Source: Algoriphagus yeomjeoni
Lineage (GTDB): Bacteria > Bacteroidota > Bacteroidia > Cytophagales > Cyclobacteriaceae
DNA length: 64,000 nt
Assembly: GCF_003259505.1 (NCBI RefSeq)
Contig: NZ_QLLK01000015.1
Coordinates: 1-64,000 of the forward strand
Direction: 5' to 3'
The notes under the pieces are model-generated. The model did not search any database. It had not been told where the DNA came from and saw nothing but the letters and a program-made list of their open reading frames with translations. Both the position numbers and the translations under genes were made by a program. Shown here one piece after another: positions 46,101-53,886 of the stretch. The first letter of the stretch is position 1; every line of letters begins with the position of its first letter.

Positions 46101-46198
46101 TCAGCCGAAGTAACCCTACCGGTTATTGGCTTGCTCTGCGCCAAGACTGACACCAAAGTCAGAATCGCGAAAGCAAAGGTTAATAAAACTTTCTTCAT
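43121..46198 (-). CDS. SusC/RagA-family TonB-linked outer-membrane transporter
   Basis: The 1025-residue product has a signal peptide (ending VLAQ), a carboxypeptidase-regulatory-like domain (ITGRVTSAEEPDGVPGAS), the SusC linker (NEVVVVGYGTQERREITGS), a plug with SPLFVIDGVPL and FEVLKDGSASAIYGSRAANG, and a barrel ending TYTLGISVGF. The N-terminal extension lacks the STN/DUF4974-interacting domain used in anti-sigma signalling, so regulation is probably not by a FecR-type system. It forms a transporter pair with the SusD-like gene downstream. Confidence 0.96.
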   Translation of the reverse strand: MKKVLLTFAFAILTLVSVLAQSKPITGRVTSAEEPDGVPGASVVVKGTTIGVITDLDGSYSIQAPADATTLVFSFVGYLSKEMPIGSNSVINVVLDVDVKTLNEVVVVGYGTQERREITGSVASIDASAIENLVAPSFESQLAGRAPGVSVTTPSGILGSAPIIRIRGVNSLTSSASPLFVIDGVPLVNSDRSSVNDANPLANINPADIASFEVLKDGSASAIYGSRAANGVILITTKRGATGKAKVSYSTSMGINEAVDTFDLLTGDQWVTIANEKRTNAGQSELAAPGVNTDWQDLVFRQGFTQQHNLSIAGGSEATKYFFSLGFTDQESPVRPNELSRYSFRGNVDHNISKAVRVGTSMSYSYTEIFGLNNGSNSLSGAIYNSTRSLPNVPIYDEANTAFDGFNVTANGATTGFGNNLAGPDNNIPNIGFVLKNNIYRSRTHRIIGNAYGEVDILDGLTARTQIGVDLTMADDFQSLDARHGDGRSSNGSVFMAANPAFQWNWQNTLNYQTIIAEDHNLNFTAGLEYQFAKFYGFSASGTDISDDYFRRNNLITGSYNNQFSGGGYTERGYDSYFGRFNYSYKGKYLASFTVRNDGISDLAVENQRGTFFGGSVGWRVSDEAFFNSELISDFKVRASYAEVGNTGIDSFAAYGGYSPVLGGAGAGIGYNRIANADLQWETSKKLNFGLDMTLGRITVSADYFKNNIDGIILAAPTAPSLGVPGNSINQNVGQMENTGFELRVASNVISRGKFSWDTDFNISYIKNEVTNLISPLTGTYNRTEVGNPIAQLYGVVWEGVNAANGNPLYRSGDNIVQYNLVRGALGFKQYDPANPSDVSVAASGPTQEYLGNTLPKWQGGWSNNFRFGNFDAEIFTRFSGGNYIMNESLRGLLGQGFSNNQASILTRWTESGQVTDIPKLYSGQDQNMWQNSVSNSRFVEKGDYVRIQNIVLGYTVPVSALQSAFSGAISNARVFAQVQNPFTFTGYSGLDPEANSFSGQLSFGVDSNVAPVIRTYTLGISVGF

Positions 46199-46710
46199 AG
46201 ATTAATCATTTACGTGGAGTGAAATTTGACGCGAATATTAAACCGAAAGTTGGTATTTCAATAGTCCACAACTTGCACTTAATCAACCTGATAAAATACT
46301 TTATTTCGAAAATTTGTTAAAAATTGAAAAACAGAATTTCAAAGCTCTCCATCTTTATATTTCTCAGATTTTTATTTCTCATTTTTCACTTTTTACTCTT
46401 AAAAAATCTGAATTTCTCTTAAAAAATTCTGAATTTGATTCTTTTATACCTAAATGATTAATACGGCCTAATGCACTAAAATTCTTTTTGGACTAATTAT
46501 CCAAACAAAATTCTTTTAATCAATTAGTTTACTGAGAAAACCTCCAATTTAATCTGAGAAGATAAATTTTAAAAAAAATTCAAAAAGAATAATATTTTGA
46601 ACTATATCTATTTCGCAAAATATATTTTGTTTTAATGAGAATTAAAAAAAATTCAGTTTTTATCTGTATTTCGCTAAAATGAGTAACAACAAATAAAAAT
46701 GAGCCTCTTT
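46199..46710. other. AT-rich intergenic region upstream of the susC-like gene
   Basis: About 510 bp of very AT-rich DNA lies between the susC-like gene and the 2H phosphoesterase gene, which points in the same direction. There is no plausible ORF and no hairpin with a T-run. It presumably holds the susCD promoter and operator; I could not identify a convincing -33/-7 pair. Confidence 0.5.
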
Positions 46711-47247
46711 TTATAGTTTTTTATACAACTTCCACACCCTATCTACTCTTTTTAAAAGTATTATATTAGAAACGTCTATTTTCTGAACCAGTCTTCTTTC
46801 AGCCACAAAGTGAAGAATATTCTGAAACTGAGCTTTCTTAATATCCTTAAAAGCTACGGTCATATGCGGGTGATAATTTCGATCACTCAGCTCATCCACT
46901 AGATTTAATTCCCTTTTACAAAAGTTTTTTAAGTCATTTTGAAAATCATATAGATCTTGGTCGGCATGGACATCTAGGTAGATGACCCGCTCCCCAAATG
47001 TTTTCACTCCTTTTATAGTTAGGGTCATTGGCTTATAATCGCCTAAAAAGCCTTTTAGTCTCTCTATTAGCTTCTCTTCCTTTGCCTCATTGTAGGTAAA
47101 GGGCATTTTAACTGTAATATGGGGCGGAGATTTCAAAGCGTATTTTGCTTGGAAGCGATGCTTGATCTCCAACTTTAGATTTGTTACCCGTTCTTCAAAC
47201 TCACCTTCAGGCACGATAGCCAAAAAATATTTTTGCAATAGTTTCAT
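46711..47247 (-). CDS. 2H phosphoesterase (2'-5' RNA ligase/LigT family)
   Basis: The 178-residue product has two H-x-T-x signature motifs, HITVKMPF near residue 41 and HPHMTVAF near 128, spaced as in LigT-like 2H phosphoesterases. The family acts on cyclic nucleotide or RNA 2',3'-cyclic phosphate ends. It is cytosolic and monocistronic; the biological substrate is unknown. Confidence 0.9.
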   Translation of the reverse strand: MKLLQKYFLAIVPEGEFEERVTNLKLEIKHRFQAKYALKSPPHITVKMPFTYNEAKEEKLIERLKGFLGDYKPMTLTIKGVKTFGERVIYLDVHADQDLYDFQNDLKNFCKRELNLVDELSDRNYHPHMTVAFKDIKKAQFQNILHFVAERRLVQKIDVSNIILLKRVDRVWKLYKKL

Positions 47248-47351
47248 CCCGCTAAATTACCTTGAAAAGGATTTCATCAAGTAAAAACAGAAAAACTATT
47301 CGATTAACTGGATCAAAGTTTTAAATTAAGGGGAATAAACACCAAACAACT

Positions 47352-48266
47352 ATGAAGTATTTTTATAAGGCTATGATTGGCCTTGATCTAACCGAGATGG
47401 ATGACATCCTGATCAAAAAAACGATAGTTTTCCTAAAATTCTTAGGAATAGATAAATGCTATTTTGTGCATGTCTCCAAAAACCTAGCAGTTCCTGATGA
47501 AATCCTTAAAGACCATCCAGAATTATTAGCTCCAGGCGATGAGTCTATCGAGGCTTTGATCAAGACGAAATTAGAGGAGTTTGATTTTCCTGAATCGATG
47601 GATATCGAAGTTTTTGCAGAAGAAGGCACAAACCAACTAGAAACTCTGCTAAGATGGGCTAAGATCAAGGATGTAGACTTAATTATTATGGGTAGAAAAG
47701 AAGAACTGCAAGGAACAGGCTCTCTTGCCAAAGGGATTGCCAAAAAAGCTCCTTGTTCAGTCTTACTTTTACAGGAAGGTAGAAATCCTGGACTGCCAAA
47801 GAAAATAATGATTCCGTCGGACTTCTCTGATCACACTGATTTGATCTATGATTTTGGTGAAAGAATCTCTGAAGAATTAGGTGCAGAATTAATTCCTGTC
47901 CATCTATATGAAGTCCCTCATGGATATTCAAAAACAGGAAAATCCTTTGAAGAATTTGCGGACATTATGAAAGAAAATGCCCGACGGGACTTTAGACGAT
48001 TTATCCAAAAGTTCAACCACAAAGAACTTGAGTGTAAATTCATTTTGAACAACGGAGAAGGTCAAGGTAAGGCCTTATTAGAGGAGGCAGAGAAAATTGA
48101 TGCCGATATGATACTGCTAGGATCAAGAGGAAAAACTAAGTCAGCCGCAATCCTGCTTGGTAGTGTAGCCGAGAAACTAGTTTTGGTTAATAACCGCTTG
48201 CCCATGTTGATCTTCAAGAAAAAAGGTGAAACAATGGGCTTCTTTGAAGCGCTGTTTAAAATCTAG
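47352..48266 (+). CDS. Tandem universal stress protein (UspA-like)
   Basis: The 304-residue product contains two UspA-type domains, about residues 1-145 and 150-295. The second ends in the nucleotide-binding signature LGSRGKTKSAAILLGSVAEK (G-2x-G-9x-GS); the first has a related LIIMGRKEELQGTGSLAKG with altered spacing, so only one domain may bind ATP. Tandem Usp proteins are frequent in Bacteroidota and are usually induced by stress or stasis. It is a single gene with its own terminator. Confidence 0.92.
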   Translation: MKYFYKAMIGLDLTEMDDILIKKTIVFLKFLGIDKCYFVHVSKNLAVPDEILKDHPELLAPGDESIEALIKTKLEEFDFPESMDIEVFAEEGTNQLETLLRWAKIKDVDLIIMGRKEELQGTGSLAKGIAKKAPCSVLLLQEGRNPGLPKKIMIPSDFSDHTDLIYDFGERISEELGAELIPVHLYEVPHGYSKTGKSFEEFADIMKENARRDFRRFIQKFNHKELECKFILNNGEGQGKALLEEAEKIDADMILLGSRGKTKSAAILLGSVAEKLVLVNNRLPMLIFKKKGETMGFFEALFKI

Positions 48267-48303
48267 TGAAGTTTACTGAGAAAATACATACCTGATCACC
48301 TTT

Positions 48304-48335
48304 GCCCTCCATATTATATTGGAGGGCTTTTTTTT
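48304..48335 (+). terminator. Rho-independent terminator of the universal stress protein gene
   Basis: A perfect 7-bp stem GCCCTCC/GGAGGGC with a 10-nt AT loop is followed by nine T residues. Confidence 0.88.
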
Positions 48336-48451
48336 GAAGCTCTAGGTTAGGATAGAAAAACTTCTTAACAGACTTAAAATCGAGTTTATTAGCTTTTTAG
48401 ATTTGAATTAATAAACCTAGATTTTACTCAAAATTCATTTCAATCTTAAAA

Positions 48452-48485
48452 TTGAGCGAAGAATCCCGCAGGCTGATTACTTTTG
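48452..48485 (+). promoter_or_regulatory. Putative promoter of the methyltransferase gene
   Basis: TACTTTTG (48478-48485) matches the -7 element TAnnTTTG fully. A TTG at 48452-48454 sits 23 bp upstream, the long end of the usual spacer range. The leader would be about 30 nt. Confidence 0.42.
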
Positions 48486-48521
48486 TGATTATTTGTTAGC
48501 TGAATCGCCTAAGGGCAACGC

Positions 48522-49193
48522 ATGAGTTTTATTTCGAATTTCTTTTCACCTTCCGACAATCCCAATTCTTTGGGAGCCAAATTTAGAAACCAAAGACAAA
48601 AAGATTTTGAAGATTTATTCTTTCGGAATTTTTCCAAAAACGATCCAATTCGCGTTCTTGATGTAGGTGGAGCTTCGTATTTCTGGGATACCAGCAGCCT
48701 TCCTTCTCTGCCAAATATTGAAATCACACTTCTCAACCTAGGCAAAGAAGACACCACTCATCCTAAAATAAAATCCGTCGTTGGTGATGCTACAAGTATG
48801 CCTGAGTTTGCCGAAAACAGCTTTGACCTTGTCTTTTCCAACTCTGTAATTGAACACTTGTATACTTGGGAGAATCAGCAAAAAATGGCGAATGAAATCA
48901 TGCGCGTGGGTAAAAAGTATTTTATCCAAACACCAAATAGGAAATTCCCAATAGAAGCGCATTACGCAATCCCTTTTGCCCAATATTTACCGCATAAGTT
49001 GCTTTATTTTTTACTTACAAAAACAAAAGTGAGTAGGCTTCAGAAATGGGACCCAACGCACGCAAAGCAATACTTGGAGGAAATTCGCTTACTCGATCAA
49101 AAAGAAATGCAGCAACTTTTCCCAGAGTCTAAAATCTATCAAGAAAAATTCATGGGCATGATCAAATCAATATGCGCCCACAACTTGGGTTAA
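48522..49193 (+). CDS. Class I SAM-dependent methyltransferase
   Basis: The 223-residue product carries motif I VLDVGGASYFW near residue 45, the acidic-region ITLLNLGKED, and motif IV DLVFSNSVIEHL near 103. It resembles Methyltransf_11-type enzymes seen beside glycosylation or envelope genes. The acceptor is unknown. The first helix (FRNQRQKDFEDLFFRNFSK) is basic. It shares a TTAA double stop with the convergent ABC exporter gene. Confidence 0.82.
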   Translation: MSFISNFFSPSDNPNSLGAKFRNQRQKDFEDLFFRNFSKNDPIRVLDVGGASYFWDTSSLPSLPNIEITLLNLGKEDTTHPKIKSVVGDATSMPEFAENSFDLVFSNSVIEHLYTWENQQKMANEIMRVGKKYFIQTPNRKFPIEAHYAIPFAQYLPHKLLYFLLTKTKVSRLQKWDPTHAKQYLEEIRLLDQKEMQQLFPESKIYQEKFMGMIKSICAHNLG

Positions 49194-50977
49194 TCTGCAA
49201 ATTGTAAACGAACCAAGTTGGCATAAAACCCATCTTCTCTAGTGAGCAGATCGACGTGATTGCCTTGCTCGACTATTTCACCATCGCTTAGTACATATAT
49301 CCTATCCACCTTGCGAATAGTAGCGAGCCTATGAGCAATGATAATGGTAGTTCTTCCTTTCATCAACTCATCTAATGCTTCCTGCACCAAGTGCTCTGAT
49401 TCCGCATCCAAAGAAGATGTAGCTTCGTCCAAAATCAGAATGGATGGATTTTTCAATATAGCCCGAGCAATTGCAACACGCTGTCTTTGGCCACCAGAAA
49501 GCTTGATCCCTCGCTCTCCTACCAAAGTATCTAGCCCTTCAGGGAATTGAGAAATAAACTGCCAGGCATTAGCTTTCTTAGAAGCCATTATAATTTCTTC
49601 TTCAGTCGCTCCAGGCTTGGCATACTCGATGTTCTCACGTATCGACCCGCCAAATAGCAGAACTTCTTGGGGCACCATTCCCACATGGGATCTAAGGTTT
49701 TGCAAATCCCACTCACTCAATTGACGATCATCTACTTTAATTGCCCCTTTCTGCACATCATAGAAGCGCATGAGCAATTGAATAATCGTAGATTTTCCTG
49801 CACCGGAGTGACCTGCCAATGCAACTTTTTCACCTGGGTTGACATAGAAAGTCAGATCTTTCAGCACTTCCATTTCTGGTCGGGTCGGATAATGAAATCC
49901 AACCTGATCAAAGGAAATTTTACCTTGGAAATTATCCGCTTTTTGCCCTGCAATTGATTCCGGCTCTTCGTCTAATATTTCCAAAACCCGCTCTGAGGAA
50001 CCTATGGCTTTCTGTACCTGCCCATAAATATCTCCCAATCCAGCTATAGATCCGCCTATAAATGTAGTGTACAGTACAAAAGAGACTAGCTCACCTACAC
50101 TCATTTCACCGGAACTGACCAAGCTAGCGCCGTACCACATCACCGCTACTATACCACCAAACAAAGCGAAAATGATAAAGGAAATAAATGCTCCACGGTA
50201 TTTAGCAGCACGCAAAGCAACACCCACTACTCTGTTCAATCCAGTACCATATCGAGCTGACTCGAACGCTTCACCAACAAATGATTTAACTGTACTGATA
50301 GACTGTAGCGTTTCCTCCACTATCACATTCGCAGCAGCTAATTCATCTTGGGTACTTTTGGAAAGCCTTCGGATAAATTTTCCAAAAACCATAGCTATCA
50401 CCACCAAAACGGGGAAAGTAGCTAGCATGAATAAGGTTAATTTTGGCGTATTCACCATAAGGAAAATCACTCCAGCAATAAGCGTCACAACCTGTCGAAA
50501 AAGCTCCGCAAGCGTAACAGAGAAAGTGTCCTGAAGCATACTGACATCAGAAGTAATTCGGCTGATCAATTCTCCTGTCCTGCGCTTATCAAAAAATGTC
50601 ATCGGAAGGCGTACCATTCTAGAGTATAGTGCAAGCCGGATATCCCGCATAGACTTCTCAGAGACTAAGGCAAAAAGCCAAACTCTAAAAAAAGAAAAGA
50701 TACTTTGCACAGCAAGAATCCCAACTAAAATTAAAGCGATCGAATTGATGTCGCTTACAATCCAGTCAGTGCCTTGCGCGGTGTCGATAAGCTTGCCAGC
50801 TACAAAAGGAAAGGTGAGCAGCGTAAGTGAGGAAAATACAAGGAAAATCAATCCTAGAAAGAAGGTTCCTTTATACGGAATCAAAAACTGAAAAATGCCT
50901 CCCAGTTTACTTAAATTCTGCTTATTCAACTTCCTCTTCTCACTCTCTTCCAAAGCAGTTCCTCTTTTCTTAGCCAT
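49190..50977 (-). CDS. ABC exporter, MsbA/multidrug type
   Basis: The 595-residue half transporter has six transmembrane helices in about residues 30-320, then an ATPase domain: Walker A GHSGAGKSTIIQL near residue 395, signature LSGGQRQRVAIARAI, Walker B SILILDEATSSLD, and the switch HRLATI. It should form a homodimer that flips lipids or expels hydrophobic compounds. MsbA, the lipid A flippase, is the nearest familiar member, but Bacteroidota have several paralogues, so I do not assign the symbol. The N-terminal extension is Lys-rich. Confidence 0.93.
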   Translation of the reverse strand: MAKKRGTALEESEKRKLNKQNLSKLGGIFQFLIPYKGTFFLGLIFLVFSSLTLLTFPFVAGKLIDTAQGTDWIVSDINSIALILVGILAVQSIFSFFRVWLFALVSEKSMRDIRLALYSRMVRLPMTFFDKRRTGELISRITSDVSMLQDTFSVTLAELFRQVVTLIAGVIFLMVNTPKLTLFMLATFPVLVVIAMVFGKFIRRLSKSTQDELAAANVIVEETLQSISTVKSFVGEAFESARYGTGLNRVVGVALRAAKYRGAFISFIIFALFGGIVAVMWYGASLVSSGEMSVGELVSFVLYTTFIGGSIAGLGDIYGQVQKAIGSSERVLEILDEEPESIAGQKADNFQGKISFDQVGFHYPTRPEMEVLKDLTFYVNPGEKVALAGHSGAGKSTIIQLLMRFYDVQKGAIKVDDRQLSEWDLQNLRSHVGMVPQEVLLFGGSIRENIEYAKPGATEEEIIMASKKANAWQFISQFPEGLDTLVGERGIKLSGGQRQRVAIARAILKNPSILILDEATSSLDAESEHLVQEALDELMKGRTTIIIAHRLATIRKVDRIYVLSDGEIVEQGNHVDLLTREDGFYANLVRLQFAD

Positions 50978-51226
50978 CCGTTAATTTTGGTATTGAGGGC
51001 ACAAACTTAAGGCTTTTTTGTAAGGATTTCCTCAGTAAAAGTGAAAGCTTTGACAATCAACTTAGACTACTAAATCAATTTAATAATCGGGCTCCACTTT
51101 CACCTTAGCTATCCTAAATACTAGAACGGAAAAAACTGACCAAAATCAGCCTAGGCTACTGAATAAGTTTCTTATTGCTTTTGAAATGATATGAGAATAA
51201 ATAGCTGCTGCTGTGGAATGAGGCAA

Positions 51227-51826
51227 CTATCTGCCCAATTGCGCATCAACCAATTCCCGCTTTAGTTTACGCTCACGTTCAAGCATATTCTTTCGATGAT
51301 TTTCAAATTCTTCCTGAACTTCCGCCAAATCCTTCTGTGCCTTTTTGATTTTTCTGAAGCTGGTGAAATATTGAAAAGAAAAAATAGCAAGCGCTCCTGC
51401 CAATACTGCCACCAGAATCCACATCAAAGAAGAATAAACCCCTTTGTGGATTCCCATTCCCAGAAATGAAAAATTATCTTTTTCAGCAATTGCAGCTAAC
51501 TTCTCAGCTTCAGCGGTTGCCAAAATTGCTTTCAAATTATTAATTGAGTCTTTCTCATTGACAATCAATAGTTTTAGATCGCCAACCTCGGTTCTCATGG
51601 TACTCATAGAATCAAGAATATTAGCTTTGAGCTGATCCAAATTTGACCGCTTTACAACCTTATATTCTTGGAAATTATTTGACACATTGTAGATATATTC
51701 AAATTGACTATCAATCGTGCCGGATTCAAGGGATCCTTTATCTTCGGAAGCTTCTTGAGCAAATGTGAATGAAGGGAGAGCAATAAAGAAAATTATGATA
51801 AGGAATAGGGAGAGTATTCTTTTCAT
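51227..51826 (-). CDS. Coiled-coil membrane protein with signal peptide
   Basis: The 199-residue product begins with a signal peptide (LFLIIIFFIALPSFTFAQ). A predicted coiled coil follows (about residues 60-115, NLDQLKANILDSMSTMRTEV), then a single transmembrane helix (SSLMWILVAVLAGALAIFSF, about 130-150), and a strongly charged cytosolic coiled coil (KIKKAQKDLAEVQEEFENH). That places the first coiled coil in the periplasm and the second in the cytosol. I do not recognise a family. It is a stand-alone gene with about 250-350 bp of empty DNA on either side. Confidence 0.78.
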   Translation of the reverse strand: MKRILSLFLIIIFFIALPSFTFAQEASEDKGSLESGTIDSQFEYIYNVSNNFQEYKVVKRSNLDQLKANILDSMSTMRTEVGDLKLLIVNEKDSINNLKAILATAEAEKLAAIAEKDNFSFLGMGIHKGVYSSLMWILVAVLAGALAIFSFQYFTSFRKIKKAQKDLAEVQEEFENHRKNMLERERKLKRELVDAQLGR

Positions 51827-52172
51827 TTGGGAAGTAATTTACAAACTAGGGTGAATTGCGTGTTTTTTCAATAAACATGCCTAGCTCACAATTTAAGGCC
51901 ATTTTTTAGAAGTATACCAAAGGCCTCAGAACAAATTTGCTGCTAAACATTGATTTGCAGCGTATTATAAAAAATATTGATTTTGATTTTTTAAAATAAT
52001 TTTTGAAATGGTTGTACTCAGAAAAAATTGACTGGTTCTTTTGCCTGAGATTGTGGTTGTCAGAGAGGTGCTATTTATTCATAAACTAAAAAAGGGTTTG
52101 ACTCTACAAAATTCCAACTTTTATACAGAATTCAAATTTGGGAAAAATGATCCATCTGCATAGCCAAAGAAT
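51827..52172. other. Intergenic region without recognised features
   Basis: The 346 bp are AT-rich, between two leftward genes. There is no credible ORF, and I see no hairpin with a T-run to end the LolC/E-like transcript. It should hold the promoter of the coiled-coil gene. Confidence 0.4.
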
Positions 52173-53399
52173 TTAAATTTCCTTGACGGTATCTACTTGA
52201 GAAGCAATCCAGGCTGGTCTTGAAGAAGCTAAAAACGTGATCCCAATCATCGCTATGCTGATCCAGAAAAAGTCACTCCAGATCATTTTGACAGGATATG
52301 CATCTACTACTGCTGATGAAATACCAAGAGATACCAACCCAAATGTCTCTTGAAGAAAGCAAACCAAATATCCAAGCACAAGCCCAATCACAGCACCACT
52401 AAAAGCAATCATAGCGCCCTGCTTCAAGAATATTCTTCTTATTAATTTCTCGGGTGCTCCCATAGCTTTCAGCACAGCAATGTCTTTCTTTTTTTCAATT
52501 GCCAACATACTAAGGGAGAAGAAAATATTGAAGGAGGCTATCGCCAGAATAAAGGTAAGAGTGAGAAAGACAAATAGCTTTTCCATCTGAACAGTCCGAA
52601 TCAAACCGGCATGTTGCTCATCTGCATTTTTCACAAGAAAGCCTTCTCCTAAATGTGCCTTCAGCGTTTTGTGGACTTCAGCAATAGAGTATCCTTCAGC
52701 AACTTTCACTTCAAGTGAAGTTCTTTTATCACCGTATTTTAGCAGCTTCCTCACAAAAGAAAGTGGCGCTATCACATATTCATCGTCAAACTGTCTATCA
52801 ATGCTAAAATAGGCAACTGGGTCCAAGAAGGCAGTTTCATAAAACTGAGAGGGATCGATGGTTGCTGCGCTTCTAGGTGCTTTAGGATAATAGATTTTCA
52901 AAGGCACATTGACATTTTCCAGATTGACTGACAGAAAAAATCCTACACCTCTCCCGAGAATTGCTGCAGGGTTAAGTTCAGTACCTAGTGTAGTATCTCC
53001 CCAAAAGTAGCCTCTGGCGAATCTTTCCTGATCCAGAAAGTTATCCGATACTCCCTTTATTCTGCCAACCATCTGATTGCCATTGTAATCAAGCAAGACA
53101 TTGTCCTCAATGACCTCCGTTAGAATTGCTACGCCTTCCAAGGTTTTGATACTATCCAACCATTCTTCGTTGGTCATAAAACTTTTCCCAACGGCCGCCT
53201 CAATTTTCAACTCCGCATCGAAGCTGGCAAAAATACCACGAATCAAATCTTCCAAGCCATTGAATACAGACATCACAATCACCAAGGCCATGGTGCCCAC
53301 TGCGACTCCTATCATAGAAATCCTGGACAAAATGGTGATGAAGTTTCGCTTCTTTTTACTGCGAAAATATCTGGAGGCTATGAAAAAACTGAGATTCAA
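52173..53399 (-). CDS. LolC/E-like FtsX-family permease (TTG start)
   Basis: The 408-residue product has the lipoprotein-release permease layout: one N-terminal helix (about 22-45, VGTMALVIVMSVFNGLEDLIRG), a periplasmic MacB-like domain (about 50-265), and three C-terminal helices in the FtsX domain (FVFLTLTFILAIASFNIFFS, KAMGAPEKLIRRIFLKQGAMI, then FFWISIAMIGITFL). LolC/E with LolD extract lipoproteins from the inner membrane; no LolD gene lies beside it. The start appears to be TTG (LNLSFFIASRYFRSKKKRN), since an in-frame stop lies just upstream. It follows rbfA by 11 nt, so the two are co-transcribed. Confidence 0.9.
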   Translation of the reverse strand: MNLSFFIASRYFRSKKKRNFITILSRISMIGVAVGTMALVIVMSVFNGLEDLIRGIFASFDAELKIEAAVGKSFMTNEEWLDSIKTLEGVAILTEVIEDNVLLDYNGNQMVGRIKGVSDNFLDQERFARGYFWGDTTLGTELNPAAILGRGVGFFLSVNLENVNVPLKIYYPKAPRSAATIDPSQFYETAFLDPVAYFSIDRQFDDEYVIAPLSFVRKLLKYGDKRTSLEVKVAEGYSIAEVHKTLKAHLGEGFLVKNADEQHAGLIRTVQMEKLFVFLTLTFILAIASFNIFFSLSMLAIEKKKDIAVLKAMGAPEKLIRRIFLKQGAMIAFSGAVIGLVLGYLVCFLQETFGLVSLGISSAVVDAYPVKMIWSDFFWISIAMIGITFLASSRPAWIASQVDTVKEI

Positions 53400-53410
53400 C
53401 GATAGCTAGA

Positions 53411-53797
53411 TTAATCCTCTTCTTCTTGATCCTCTTCCTCAGGAGGTGCTGGCGGAATGGCAAGATTAGAAATCACCTTGTCCATGTGTTGAGCATAGGC
53501 AGCCGAATCATCCGGGAAAAATGCGATTTCAGGAATTACCCGAACTGATTTTCCAATTCTCTTGGCTAATTGGTGCCTGATTTCCTTTTTGTGCTCATTG
53601 ATCAGATTAAATGTTGCTTCTGGATCAGCTAATAAAAAGCTCAGGTAAACTTTTGCCAAGCCCAAATCAGGGCTCATCATTACACGAGTAATCGTCACCA
53701 TAGCACGTCCGACTAGGTGTTTTGATTCTTTTTGAAATATATCTCCAAGCTCTTTTTGTATCAGCTTGGCGTATTTTTGTTGTCTTTTACTTTCCAT
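53411..53797 (-). CDS. rbfA: 30S ribosome-binding factor A
   Basis: RbfA binds the 30S subunit late in assembly and helps mature the 16S 5' end. The 128 residues from ATG 53797 (MESKRQQKYAKLIQKELGDI) match the KH-domain fold (VTITRVMMSPDLGLAKVYLSF, IRHQLAKRIGKSVRVIPEIAFFPDDS) followed by an acidic tail of the EEEDQEEED kind. It heads a unit with the LolC/E-like permease. Confidence 0.95.
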   Translation of the reverse strand: MESKRQQKYAKLIQKELGDIFQKESKHLVGRAMVTITRVMMSPDLGLAKVYLSFLLADPEATFNLINEHKKEIRHQLAKRIGKSVRVIPEIAFFPDDSAAYAQHMDKVISNLAIPPAPPEEEDQEEED

Positions 53798-53886
53798 ATG
53801 AAGTATTTGTGGTACAAATTTAGCGAAATAGTTGGGCAAGCTTTAATTTCGGGCAAAACCAACCTAACACTCTTCTCAAATTCACC

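Noticed and set aside
47252..47280. TTG-18-TAATTTAG promoter-like pair before the 2H phosphoesterase
   Set aside because: The -7 box ends only 4 nt from the ATG, so the transcript would start inside the gene; without an alternative start it cannot be its promoter.
50067..50534. Open frame antisense to the ABC exporter (155 codons)
   Set aside because: It is a shadow of the transporter's membrane domain with no start context or recognisable family.
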